A stretch of 64,000 bases of DNA from Bacteroidia bacterium (GCA_030433355.1 JAUIMG010000012.1:26418-90417), one strand, 5' to 3'; shown: positions 19,101-26,879, counted from the stretch's first letter. Made by a program: numbers and translations. The notes: generated by a model from the letters alone, not told the origin.

Positions 19101-20492
19101 ATGGCAGCTGCTTTAGGGTTTTTACCCATGGCAATTTCTACCAATGCGGGTGCAGAAGTACAACGACCTTTAGCAACAGTGGTAGTAGGAGGTATTATGA
19201 CTTCTACATTACTTACCCTAGTGGTGTTGCCTATTTTATATGCAATGCTTTTACAATGGACTAATCGTTCTTCGCTTAAAAAGGGCTTGGGAAGTACTGC
19301 AGCAATGCTATCGCTAGGATTTTTATTGTCATTCTCCTCTGAAAGTAAAGCGCAAAATCAGGTGGTTTATAGCTTGGAAGAGCTGAAAAGTATGTGTGTA
19401 GAAAACAACATCTCCTTAAGGACATCTTCACTTCAAGTAGATGAATCTAAAGCTTTAATAAACAGTTCTTTAAATTTTGATAAAACAGGAGTTTATTATG
19501 GCTATGATGAGAATAATTTAGCGATTAACGATGAGCCAATTTCTGTTTGGGGTGTAGAACAGACTTTTCAATTTCCTACATTATATTTTAGTGGAAAAAA
19601 GGTAAAAAAATCTGCCTATTTGATGCAAAACAAGCAGCATCAATTGAAGAAGTTGCAAATAGAACAGCAATTACTAACTGCTTATCAAAATCTATTGTTT
19701 CAACAAGAGAAATTAGAGCGAATTACTTATTTAGATAGTATTTACAGAGCATTTTCTGATGCTACGGCCAAGAGCTTTGAATATGGAAAAACAAGCTATT
19801 TGCAAAAGTTAACCGCCTCTTCTAAAATGCAAGCTTTTGAAATAGAGGTAAAAAAGGCAGAAGAAGAGATTGAACAAGCTAGATATGCTTTAAAGGCTTT
19901 GGTGTTAATGCCAACAGATAGTTTTAAGGTTAGTGGATCTTGGAATAAGTTGCCCTTAAACGCGCTAAAGGTTGAAAATCACCCCATGATGAGTGTTTAT
20001 GAACAGCGCATAGCAATGATGCAGAGCGAGTATAGCTATGCTAAGCAGCAGCTATTACCCGATTTAAGTCTCAACTATTTCCAAGGGACAAACGCTGGAT
20101 TAAATGAAAATCTTATAGGATATCAATTTGGCTTAAAGATTCCGCTATTATTTAGTGGACAATCTTCCCAAATTAAAGCTGCCAATATTAGCAGAGATAT
20201 CATAGAAACAGAGGCGCAACAGTTTGAGATAGAGCTTAAAAGCAAGCAGGAAAAGCTTTTGAGTCAATTGCGACAACATCATAAAGCACTAGTGTATTAT
20301 GAAGACACAGGACTGTCCTTAGCAAAAGAGATTGCTATAGCTGCAAAAAAGAGCTATCAAGCAGGGGAGATTAACTTTTTTCGCTATTTGGAAAGCGAGG
20401 AAGAAGCAATGAAAATTGAATTGAATTATTTAACAGAAATGCATGCTTACAACCAAACGGTAGTTAAGCTAAACTATTTAATGAACGATTAA
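16161..20492 (+). CDS. CzcA/CusA heavy-metal RND efflux pump fused to TolC-like outer-membrane factor
   Basis: A 1443-aa fusion. Residues 1-1035 are a heavy-metal RND pump: 12 membrane helices and two periplasmic loops, with the proton-relay motif DFGIIVDGAVIIVE in helix 4 (Asp400, Asp406, Glu413), the pattern of CzcA-type divalent-cation pumps. After the last helix, residues 1044-1060 are hydrophobic and end in SKAQ, a typical Bacteroidota signal-peptidase site at about 1064. Residues 1065-1443 are an outer-membrane efflux domain of the TolC family. Cleavage would release this half into the periplasm. The adaptor gene follows two bases later. It should export Zn, Co, Cd, Ni or Cu; the ion is not evident. 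Confidence 0.93.
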   Translation: MLSRIIYFSVNNKFIVFLLVGLMAALGVNSLVNLPIGAVPDITNNQVQVITTSNSLSTAEMEKYISYPIELEMANLPGVKEIRSTSKFGLSVVTVVFKDDLGTYLPRQLIAEKIQAASENIPAAYGKPAMGPISTGLGEIFQYILDVEEGYEDRYDPMDLRSIQDWIVKRQLTGIEGVVEVNTWGGYLKQYEVAITTHRLNALEISIQEVFDALENNNSVTGAGYIEKQEQSYFIRGEGLLSSIEDIENILVKNRDGLPVLIKDVAKVQFGYANRFGAITANGEGEKVMGQVMMLKGANPKAVIDAVKERVEEIGKSLPEGVIINPVLDRSELIDRTTFTISENLIFGCLIVIFVVVLLLGNWRSGLVVASVIPLSLLFALNMMYLFGIDANLMSLGAIDFGIIVDGAVIIVEYISFQLVKRNKKELSSPTKAEMDALSIQSSSKMMNSAFFGQLIILIVFIPILSLEGVEGKMFIPMALVFGFAIIGAMLLCLTYLPAASASFIKASGSKRSFSDKLISRLNIYQERTLNWGLANKNKVLLLCGALLVLTGLVFSRMGAEFVPTLDEGDFVIQPILKTGTSLSETIKMTSEIEKILIKKFPEVKQIVTRIGAAEVPTDPMSLEETDVIITLKDKSEWTTAETKDGLAEAFKEAIEVLGIGVEFTQPIEMRFNELITGVRSDIAIKLFGNNLEILDAKAQEIKALLEGMDGIGDLVVDKTAGLPQIQVKYNRQKLARYGLNVSELNDWLALSYAGKKAGVVFEEEERYDLVLRLAESQRNDITAIKSLYVDLPDGGRVPLEEVADIQISTGAAKISRENTRRRVVVAINVRNRDLQSLVEEIQAKLGAELDLPAGYNLTYGGQFENLNSAKSRLAWAVPLSLLLIFSMLYFAFGSWKEALLVFTAIPLSAIGGVFLLYLRDMPFSISAGIGFIALFGIAVLNGIVLIEHFKSIQEKFADNYDQLVIQGSKDRLRAVLLTAMAAALGFLPMAISTNAGAEVQRPLATVVVGGIMTSTLLTLVVLPILYAMLLQWTNRSSLKKGLGSTAAMLSLGFLLSFSSESKAQNQVVYSLEELKSMCVENNISLRTSSLQVDESKALINSSLNFDKTGVYYGYDENNLAINDEPISVWGVEQTFQFPTLYFSGKKVKKSAYLMQNKQHQLKKLQIEQQLLTAYQNLLFQQEKLERITYLDSIYRAFSDATAKSFEYGKTSYLQKLTASSKMQAFEIEVKKAEEEIEQARYALKALVLMPTDSFKVSGSWNKLPLNALKVENHPMMSVYEQRIAMMQSEYSYAKQQLLPDLSLNYFQGTNAGLNENLIGYQFGLKIPLLFSGQSSQIKAANISRDIIETEAQQFEIELKSKQEKLLSQLRQHHKALVYYEDTGLSLAKEIAIAAKKSYQAGEINFFRYLESEEEAMKIELNYLTEMHAYNQTVVKLNYLMND

Positions 20493-20493
20493 T

Positions 20494-21627
20494 ATGAAAA
20501 AGAATATAATAATTGCCCTAAGTGTTATCCTAAGCTTGGGAGCTTGTGGAGAGGTAGAGCAGAGTGGAGAAGAGCTTAGCCAAAATTCGGCCCAAATTGT
20601 AATAACAAAAGCTGCTTTTAAAGGAGCAGAAATGGAGTTGGTAGAGATGGAAGCAGCGATAGAGAAGCAAATGGTGGAATGTACGGGAACTATAGATGCA
20701 CCGCCACAAAATAGAGCTTCTATTAGCAACTTCTTAGGAGGTTACGTACAAGAAAATCCAATGTTGGTAGGTGATAAAGTAAAGAAGGGACAGTTGATAT
20801 TAAAACTTACTAATCCTGACTTTATTCAATTGCAAGAGAGTTATTTGGCCATAAAAGCTCAATTGGAGTATAGCAGCCAAGCCTATGAGCGACAAAAAAA
20901 GCTTTTTGGTGATAGCATTAGTTCTGCAGAGAATTATCAGCAAGCGAAGAGCGATTTTGAAGTGCAATCTGCTAAACTAAGTGCCTTGAAGCAAAAATTA
21001 GAGCTTTTAGATGTGAATACGGCAGCTTTAACCGCAAACACGATGAAGTCTACTGTGATGATTTATGCACCTATTGATGGTATAATTTCTAAGGTAAATA
21101 CCCAATTGGGTTCTTATGTATCGCCACAAACAGTAATGTTGGAAATCATTGATGGAACTCATTTACATTTAGAATTAGAGGTATATGAAAAAGATATCGC
21201 TAAGATTAAGAAGGAACAAAGGATTTATTTTAGCATAGCAGATGTTGGAGATGAAATTATGGAAGGAGAAGTGCATTTGATAGGCAATACTGTAGATGCA
21301 GAGCGAAGAACTGTGAAAGTACATGGACATGTCCCAGATTCTTTAGTTTCAGACTTAAGGGTTGGGATGTTTGTTTCTGCAGCAATTGAAATTTCTAGGG
21401 ATAGTGTATGGAAATATCCTGTAGGATCCTTGAATAAGAAAGACGGACATTGGAGAGCCTTGCGAATAATAGAAGAAACGGAGGAGGAATATATCTGTGA
21501 GGAGATAAATTTGGGAGATGTTGAAGAAAATGCGCTAGATTATTACAGTAAAGAGAGAACTTCTAATAAACTAATTAAAGGGGCTTACCATTATATTGGC
21601 AAGGAAGCAGATAATGGAGATCATTAG
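20494..21627 (+). CDS. Efflux RND periplasmic adaptor, CusB/CzcB-like lipoprotein
   Basis: A 377-aa membrane-fusion lipoprotein. The lipobox is LGAC (Cys18), followed by a linker, a biotinyl-lipoyl-like hairpin region, and the beta-barrel and membrane-proximal domains. It should join the CzcA half to the TolC half of the pump encoded upstream. The start lies one base after the czcA stop, so the two are coupled. Its stop overlaps by four bases with the convergent gene at 21624. Confidence 0.9.
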   Translation: MKKNIIIALSVILSLGACGEVEQSGEELSQNSAQIVITKAAFKGAEMELVEMEAAIEKQMVECTGTIDAPPQNRASISNFLGGYVQENPMLVGDKVKKGQLILKLTNPDFIQLQESYLAIKAQLEYSSQAYERQKKLFGDSISSAENYQQAKSDFEVQSAKLSALKQKLELLDVNTAALTANTMKSTVMIYAPIDGIISKVNTQLGSYVSPQTVMLEIIDGTHLHLELEVYEKDIAKIKKEQRIYFSIADVGDEIMEGEVHLIGNTVDAERRTVKVHGHVPDSLVSDLRVGMFVSAAIEISRDSVWKYPVGSLNKKDGHWRALRIIEETEEEYICEEINLGDVEENALDYYSKERTSNKLIKGAYHYIGKEADNGDH

Positions 21628-22031
21628 CGCCATTTGTAAGTAGAACGAGCTACTAACCTTGGTTTTCCTTGCTTGTAAATAGGATTTTGTAGCTTGTTTG
21701 CTTGCTGACTTTCTATTGCAATCTCTTTTTGGATCTTTTTCTGACTAGCTATTTGGGCCTTTATATGGAAAATATGAAGAAAAAGTAAGCTATAAGTTGG
21801 TAGCATTAAAAGCGAAATTGCTAGGAAAGGAATTAAGAATTGAGCGTTGAAAAGCATAGCGACCAGGTATAAACTATGCACAAAAGCTAGAAAGAGAAAA
21901 AACTTATAGTATTTAGCATAGCGTATTTGGTAGATTTCATATTCTTTAATCACCATCATCATAAGAATAAATGCTGGGAGTATAAATAGGATGGAAAGAA
22001 TAAGAGAGATATTTAAGATTATTTCTATCAC
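21624..22031 (-). CDS. Unknown membrane protein
   Basis: A 135-aa protein with about three or four hydrophobic segments in its first 90 residues and a polar, basic tail (KKIQKEIAIESQQ). No family is recognised. It starts with GTG because the first Met (residue 24) would remove the first helix. It is transcribed alone toward the efflux operon. Confidence 0.55.
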   Translation of the reverse strand: MIEIILNISLILSILFILPAFILMMMVIKEYEIYQIRYAKYYKFFLFLAFVHSLYLVAMLFNAQFLIPFLAISLLMLPTYSLLFLHIFHIKAQIASQKKIQKEIAIESQQANKLQNPIYKQGKPRLVARSTYKWR

Positions 22032-22104
22032 AATTTAAAAGTAAATGTTTTGTAAGAAATAGCATGCAAGGGTAGTATTTAAAATATACTATTTAACATA
22101 ATAT

Positions 22105-22121
22105 TAATTATAGGACAAAAG
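22105..22121 (+). repeat. Left arm of 17-bp inverted repeat (MITE-like element)
   Basis: TAATTATAGGACAAAAG; its exact reverse complement is at 22425-22441. The two arms enclose about 300 bp without a gene, the layout of a miniature inverted-repeat element. An ATTTAACATAAT motif lies 3 bases before the left arm. Confidence 0.6.
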
Positions 22122-22137
22122 CAGGATTTTCTGTAAT
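22107..22137 (+). repeat. 31-bp direct repeat, copy 1
   Basis: Begins ATTATAGGACAAAAG and ends TGTAAT. It matches 32624-32654 in 30 of 31 positions, in the same orientation, about 10.5 kb away. The pair brackets the tRNA relic, defence genes and accessory genes. Confidence 0.7.
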
Positions 22138-22424
22138 TCAGCAACAAGCTGAATTTATACATAAAATCAGATATTGCGACAAACGACAGTTTGTTCAATA
22201 TCGACAGATATTATGTTAAAGAAAATACTGCGCTTATTCAAAAGTCATTTTGATCTCTATGCTTTTGTCAACTATAATGATATTATGTCTGCAATCCATT
22301 TAAGCTTTTGTAAGCTTTGCTTTCAGCAAAACCAACAAATGCTAAAATTCTACTTGTCCCGACTTTTTCAATCGGGATAAATAGTGCACACTACCAACCC
22401 AATCGTACTAATGAACATTCTACA

Positions 22425-22441
22425 CTTTTGTCCTATAATTA
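22425..22441 (-). repeat. Right arm of 17-bp inverted repeat
   Basis: CTTTTGTCCTATAATTA, the exact reverse complement of 22105-22121. It is followed by GTTATG, an inverted form of the ACATAAC motif near the other copies. Confidence 0.6.
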
Positions 22442-22870
22442 GTCGTTATGTCTCCGCCCGTTTGGCTAACGGGTCTTCGCCTACGGTAAATAACCGCTCA
22501 AATTGATTTAATTTTCTTTTTGCCGCCCCAAGGTTTTTCTGCCAACGCTAAGCAAAAGAGTTTTCATCTTTTATTCCGCTAAAGCTCCAAAAAAGATTTC
22601 AAACACATTTGCTTTTTTCTAACGCTTTTTTCAAATTCTAGTGTGTCTAGAATTGCGTAGAATTATTCAGCTGTACATTTACTCGAAATACTTCGAAATT
22701 TTAAGATTTTTAAAATCGGTCATAGCCTTTTTAAAAAGCTATCGCTTTGGGAACTCCGAATAAATTATAGTCTTAAGTTAAACCTATAATTTATTATCTT
22801 TTTTCCTTTGATGAAAAAAGAAACAAAAAAATCAAGAAAAAACAAAGCTGCCACGCTCTCTTTGTGGCTT

Positions 22871-22892
22871 GTGTGCCGTTCGAACGGCACAC
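22871..22892. repeat. 22-bp perfect palindrome
   Basis: GTGTGCCGTTC followed directly by its reverse complement. It is unusually GC-rich for the surrounding DNA. It could be a protein-binding site or part of a mobile repeat. Confidence 0.7.
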
Positions 22893-23134
22893 CGTTTTGT
22901 AAAACAAAACGAAAACCAATCCAAGGACGATTGCTATTCGTTTTAGCCACAAATTCACGCCACCGCCGTCTCGCTGTTTTTTCCTGCCCTCGCTCTTTAC
23001 ATTTCGTTATTTAACATAATGTTTAAACTTAAATAATGGGGTTTAACTAAGTATATAACTATTTTGATATATTTCTTATTGGTTTAGGCAACCTTTAGAA
23101 ATAACTACGTCATATTATTGTAAAGATATTTAAG

Positions 23135-23219
23135 ATAGATATGGCAGAGTGGTCGAATGCAGCCGTTTGAAAAGCGGTAATACTGAAAGGTATCGGGGGT
23201 TCGAATCCCTCTTTCTCCG
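23135..23219 (+). tRNA. Serine-type tRNA relic with atypical anticodon (probable pseudo-tRNA)
   Basis: The D arm (GCAGAGTGGTCGAATGC), a long variable arm (ATAC/GTAT stem), and a good T arm (GGTTCGAATCC) and 3' acceptor strand (TTTCTCC plus G) are those of a serine tRNA. Two things are wrong. The 5' acceptor strand (23135-23141, ATAGATA) pairs with only four of seven bases of TTTCTCC. By position, the anticodon is GAA (stem GCCGT/GCGGT), a Phe triplet in a Ser scaffold; TGA is one base out of register. CCA is not encoded. I conclude it is a decayed or recombined tRNA; automatic tools may still call it tRNA-Ser. Confidence 0.6.
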
Positions 23220-23221
23220 CA

Positions 23222-23260
23222 AGTGCTTCGTGCACTATAGAGCTCGTTTATACGAGCTCT
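23222..23260. repeat. Two adjacent hairpins after the tRNA-like gene
   Basis: A 5-bp stem (AGTGC 23222-23226 with GCACT 23232-23236) and a 9-bp stem (AGAGCTCGT 23239-23247 with ACGAGCTCT 23252-23260, loop TTAT). They could terminate the tRNA-like transcript or the facing defence operon; no long T run follows in either direction. Confidence 0.6.
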
Positions 23261-23286
23261 CGTTGGTTTAATATAAATCTTCCTTA

Positions 23287-23718
23287 TTATTTTATAGTCA
23301 CCACTACTCTATCAAAAGCATATTCACTCAACTTCTCTATTCCTTTTCTAAATATCTTTATTTCCCAATTAGAAAAATGCTTAAATCGTTCTTCCTGTTC
23401 ATTATCAAAAAAGATATAATTATCAGGTTCGGCAAATACTTTTGAAGGAATTAGATAAATTGTTGGTTCTATCCCTTCTAATAATATTACTAAAGCAACA
23501 AATAGGTTGTCAGGTAATTCGTAATTCCAATCAGATTTTGGGATTTTTACCTTTTTATCTCTGCGAGGAACTGTTAAATCAAGAATTCTTTCATCAAGTT
23601 GGTAAACTTTACCTGATTGACTTGTAATTGAAAAACGACTTATCTCCTTTTTCGAAATATGTAATTTAGTTGTTGTTAGAACTTTCTCTATAACATAATT
23701 AGTCTGTAAAGATGGCAT
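23287..23718 (-). CDS. Unknown 143-aa protein, last gene of defence operon
   Basis: A 143-aa acidic/basic mixed protein with no signal peptide, membrane helix or clear domain. The segment LFVALVILLEGIEPTIYLIPSKVF looks like a beta-hairpin core and resembles fragments I have seen near nuclease-associated proteins, but I cannot name a family. It begins one base after the NA37 gene's stop, so it is translationally linked. As the last gene it could be a regulator, inhibitor or helper of the nuclease system; this is inference. Confidence 0.6.
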   Translation of the reverse strand: MPSLQTNYVIEKVLTTTKLHISKKEISRFSITSQSGKVYQLDERILDLTVPRRDKKVKIPKSDWNYELPDNLFVALVILLEGIEPTIYLIPSKVFAEPDNYIFFDNEQEERFKHFSNWEIKIFRKGIEKLSEYAFDRVVVTIK

Positions 23719-24771
23719 TTAACTTTCTTTTTCAAAAAATAACTTGTAATAGCTTAAATCTTTATTTTCGTCATAGCCTCTTTCAATTCTATCCTGACTA
23801 CCATGAATATAAACATGAAAGCTTTTATCCAATTTTAGAACACTTCTCGTTCTTTTCTTTCTGTCTTTAACAGCTAAGGAAGATATATCAAAATCGTCAA
23901 CAGTTTGTATTTCATTATTTTTTTCAAATTCAGTTTTATAATCTTTGAATGAGCTAATCAATTCAGGTCTAACTATTACCTCTGATTCAAATTGGTGTTC
24001 ATCAAAATTTTCATTACTGTCAAAATACTCCATTGCTTTATTAACTAAAACCACTTGCTCTCTTTTATCAATTTCATTCTTATTCTTGAACGAATCTTCA
24101 CAGAACCCTTTATATACGTCAATGTAGTTTTTTGTATGATAAAACTCATCTTCTCTAGGCTTAATTTTTAGGAAGTCCTTCCAATATTGAGCCTCATTAC
24201 CCTTTCCGCTGCTCATAACGTCAACTATTGAAACAACATAGCCTTTTTCCTTTTCGGAATTAAAGACTAAACAACCTTTATCAAGTCTGTTTATATTGAT
24301 TCCTTTTTGGCTGCCTATTTCATAATTGTTATTTTTTTCAAAAACTTGTAAGAAGGTTTCTTTATTTTCTGATTTAAACAACCCTATTGCATTTACAATT
24401 TCATCATCTATGATGCAATTGCTAAAAAAAGCAACATAAAATTCACCACCTTTGATTTTAGGATGGTCAGATTTAGAATACAACCTTTCAGCAATATCTA
24501 TTGAACGTTCTAAAAGAACAGAACTGTTTGAATCGAAAATTTCATTTGAATAATGAAACAAATCATTTCTTTCAAGATCTGATTCATGATTAAAATTATG
24601 AAGTGTATTTGAAGTTTTAAATGGGTTTAAAAAATATGTTAGAAGTAACTGTTTTACAGAATCATCCAATTCTAAAAATCGTTCAGACTGATTAACTCCT
24701 TCTTCTCTTAATTTATTACCTACTTTATGAACTATAATTTTTTCTAACTCTACTTGAGTAAAATCAAACAT
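23719..24771 (-). CDS. NA37 nucleoid-associated protein (YejK/NdpA family)
   Basis: A 350-aa protein matching the Bacteroidota form of nucleoid-associated protein (Pfam NA37; E. coli YejK). It has an N-terminal IIVHKVGNK segment, GGEFYVAFF at 108-116, LFKSENKETFL, the LDKGCLVFN block and a C-terminal FHVYIHGSQDRIERGYDENKD region. NA37 proteins bind DNA and are found on chromosomes and in prophages. Being third of four coupled genes after a nuclease suggests it recognises or shields DNA for that system. It starts nine bases after the preceding gene's stop. Confidence 0.85.
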   Translation of the reverse strand: MFDFTQVELEKIIVHKVGNKLREEGVNQSERFLELDDSVKQLLLTYFLNPFKTSNTLHNFNHESDLERNDLFHYSNEIFDSNSSVLLERSIDIAERLYSKSDHPKIKGGEFYVAFFSNCIIDDEIVNAIGLFKSENKETFLQVFEKNNNYEIGSQKGININRLDKGCLVFNSEKEKGYVVSIVDVMSSGKGNEAQYWKDFLKIKPREDEFYHTKNYIDVYKGFCEDSFKNKNEIDKREQVVLVNKAMEYFDSNENFDEHQFESEVIVRPELISSFKDYKTEFEKNNEIQTVDDFDISSLAVKDRKKRTRSVLKLDKSFHVYIHGSQDRIERGYDENKDLSYYKLFFEKES

Positions 24772-24779
24772 ATTTTTAA

Positions 24780-25946
24780 CTATTGTGGTGGTGTATACTG
24801 TTTAGAAAAATTTTGAAATTTAAATAATCTATATTGTTCAAGTTTCATTTTTTCAAATTCTTTCAAGAGAAATTTGCTAACTGCAACTTTACTTACATGC
24901 GAATACTCCCTATTTAATCTAACTGAATAAATATCGACCTCAAACTCAATATTTATGCTTTGTTTGTTAAAATATTTCGGGAAACCAAAACTAATAACAC
25001 AACTTCCCTCAGCTGCATGATAAGAAAACTTATATTCTGCTTTCATTTCTGCAAAGACAAAATACCTATGGTATGATTTATCTTCTACGAAGATAGTTTT
25101 ATGAAGGCTTTCTCCCTTTAATTTTAGGTCTAAAACATTGCCATCATTCATCCAAACTATATCGTCAGGAATATCATCTTCGCCTTCATCAGGGCCGAAA
25201 TCTAAATCTTTTATTTTTTCAAAATCAAAAACATCTGAACTTGAATCACCAGTTAGTTTCCAAAAGAAAGCTATTCTTTCTTCATTAGTAAAATTTTTGA
25301 AAAGAATTTTTTCAATTATCGCTTTAGGCTCTACGTAGCCCTTTTCTTTGAAGGTTTTTTCAACTTTCTTAGCAACCTTATTAGCAACAACTTTCGTTTC
25401 AGGAGCAGTATAACTTATTTGTATATCGACTTTATCCCCTGACCGTACCTTCTCAAACTCGATTTTACCTTTATGTTCACTCTTAGTTACGTACCAACTT
25501 TTAGTAAAATCAGTTCTTACAACCTTATATTTAAGTTGAATCTTTTCATTATTTGAGCCTTTTACTTCTACAAAATTCGGATTACCAACAATTTTATATT
25601 TTTCTCTATCTATATCTATTAAGTCAGCAAGTTTAAAGTTATCAGGAATAGCATTAATTAACTTAACGCTTGACTCAGTATTCCATGGTAAAGTCCTTGT
25701 GAAAACCTTCTCGTTATCTTCTCTTGTTTGTAATCTGTCTTTTAAATCATCAAATTCTATTGGACTTAACAAAGTAGTAACGGCTAAATGGTAATATGAA
25801 CTCTTATCATTATCAGCAACATAAACCCCTCTCTTTCTAAGCACTTTTTTCACATCGGTCGATCTTATAGTTGAATCTTTAACTAATTCTCTTAGAGAGT
25901 CTCCATAAGGTAAAAAACGGTCAATATATTCAGGTAGTAATTCCAT
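24780..25946 (-). CDS. GapS4b-like partner protein of putative anti-phage system
   Basis: A 388-aa cytoplasmic protein. Its opening (LPYGDSLRELVKDSTIRSTDVKKVLRKRGVY) and its EERIAFFWKLTG and YHRYFVFAEMKAEYKFSY blocks fit my recollection of GapS4b, the second component of the two-gene GAPS4 defence system. I see no nuclease or ATPase motif. It begins three bases after the nuclease-like gene. No independent evidence for a catalytic role; it may sense phage or regulate the nuclease. Confidence 0.6.
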   Translation of the reverse strand: MELLPEYIDRFLPYGDSLRELVKDSTIRSTDVKKVLRKRGVYVADNDKSSYYHLAVTTLLSPIEFDDLKDRLQTREDNEKVFTRTLPWNTESSVKLINAIPDNFKLADLIDIDREKYKIVGNPNFVEVKGSNNEKIQLKYKVVRTDFTKSWYVTKSEHKGKIEFEKVRSGDKVDIQISYTAPETKVVANKVAKKVEKTFKEKGYVEPKAIIEKILFKNFTNEERIAFFWKLTGDSSSDVFDFEKIKDLDFGPDEGEDDIPDDIVWMNDGNVLDLKLKGESLHKTIFVEDKSYHRYFVFAEMKAEYKFSYHAAEGSCVISFGFPKYFNKQSINIEFEVDIYSVRLNREYSHVSKVAVSKFLLKEFEKMKLEQYRLFKFQNFSKQYTPPQ

Positions 25947-25949
25947 AGC

Positions 25950-26879
25950 TTATAATCTAAAGTCAATATTATAATTGGCAACAGTTAAGTTGTTTGTAAA
26001 GTCTTTGTCTTCGAATCTTGATTTTGTCATTTGAACATCATTTCCATTTACTAACTTGTCATAATCATTAAAACAGATTAATGTTTCACTCTGTAATTCT
26101 GTACCGATTGATTTAGCTAACCCCATTACACGAAGTAAAACATCCTTATCAAAGCTATCTAAGACTGTAATAAGGAATGTTGTAATCTGATTTGGCTGCC
26201 TTATTTTTATAGGAAGAATATTTGAGTTAATATATTGAATGGGAAGAATTTTACTGTTTTGTGAAGTAATTGCGTCATGATTCAGTCCAGTATTGAAATA
26301 AACAAAATCAATATCAGAGCTTGGGAAGTTATTCTTAGCAAATTTTATACTCTGATAAATAAATCCCATTTTCTTATTATCAACTACAAAAATCCCATCA
26401 TGTACCAGGTCATTTGGTAGAACACAATTATCCACAGCATTAATAATATTATCTTCACCTTCTAAATCATGATTTATCCAAAAAAGTACTCCTCTATCAA
26501 AGGTGTCATCTATTCCCTTATATGAATTATTTACTTCCTGCCTTAAACTTGATTTTTTAAAAGACTCAATTGCCCAAGCTAAATCTATAAAATGTTCTTT
26601 AAAAGTTTTTATCGGACTTGACGGATATGGTTTAGTACTGTATTTTGATGATATTAATACGTTTTCTAAAGTGTTATTTATTAAAGGACTTCTATAATTA
26701 AAATAAAAATCTATCCCGTGAGTAGAACGAGGGGATTTAGCATTCTTTTTTTTATGCTTCTCAGGATTAATTGATAGGATATCAAGTCCTTTTTGTGAGT
26801 CTGCCCATCCAATTAACTTTAGAAAATTTTCAACTATTGATTCTCCGTGTTCTCCGATTTTCTTTGACCATTCACCCAT
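25950..26879 (-). CDS. PD-(D/E)xK-like nuclease, GapS4a-like
   Basis: A 309-aa protein opening MGEWSKKIGEHGESIVENFL, a pattern seen at the start of PD-(D/E)xK nucleases. Candidate active-site residues are Glu13, Asp57 in THGIDFYF and Lys79 in ISSKY, a variant with Ser where Glu or Asp is usual before xK. The rest matches my memory of GapS4a from the GAPS4 anti-phage system. It would cut DNA when triggered. First gene of the minus-strand operon; the 181-base region to 27061 carries promoters for both directions. Confidence 0.7.
   Translation of the reverse strand: MGEWSKKIGEHGESIVENFLKLIGWADSQKGLDILSINPEKHKKKNAKSPRSTHGIDFYFNYRSPLINNTLENVLISSKYSTKPYPSSPIKTFKEHFIDLAWAIESFKKSSLRQEVNNSYKGIDDTFDRGVLFWINHDLEGEDNIINAVDNCVLPNDLVHDGIFVVDNKKMGFIYQSIKFAKNNFPSSDIDFVYFNTGLNHDAITSQNSKILPIQYINSNILPIKIRQPNQITTFLITVLDSFDKDVLLRVMGLAKSIGTELQSETLICFNDYDKLVNGNDVQMTKSRFEDKDFTNNLTVANYNIDFRL

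Larger units (their letters stand above)
22032..23134. other. Gene-free repeat-rich spacer upstream of the defence island
   Basis: About 1.1 kb without a convincing gene. It holds inverted and direct copies of an ATTATAGGACAAAAG repeat, several ATTTAACATAAY motifs, a TCCCGA/TCGGGA hairpin (about 22357-22378), a CCCGTT/AACGGG hairpin near 22458-22474, a 22-bp perfect palindrome at 22871 and a serine-type tRNA relic at its right edge. Open frames up to 68 aa run through the palindrome region on both strands but have no start or family support. Confidence 0.7.

Noticed and set aside
22353..22378. TCCCGA/TCGGGA hairpin as a terminator
   Set aside because: No gene ends nearby and no T run follows; it looks like a dispersed hairpin.
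22808..23014. 68-aa open frame over the palindrome (and its 61-aa antisense partner)
   Set aside because: Both frames run through a perfect palindrome and repeat DNA with no family support; similar translated sequences recur in Bacteroidota spacers as artefacts.
22091..23020. Chromosomal integron attC sites
   Set aside because: ATTTAAC fits the inverse-core pattern, but no matching GTTRRRY core, no paired arms and no cassette structure were seen.
23719..24771. Restriction-modification subunit
   Set aside because: There is no methylase motif in the operon, and the protein fits NA37.
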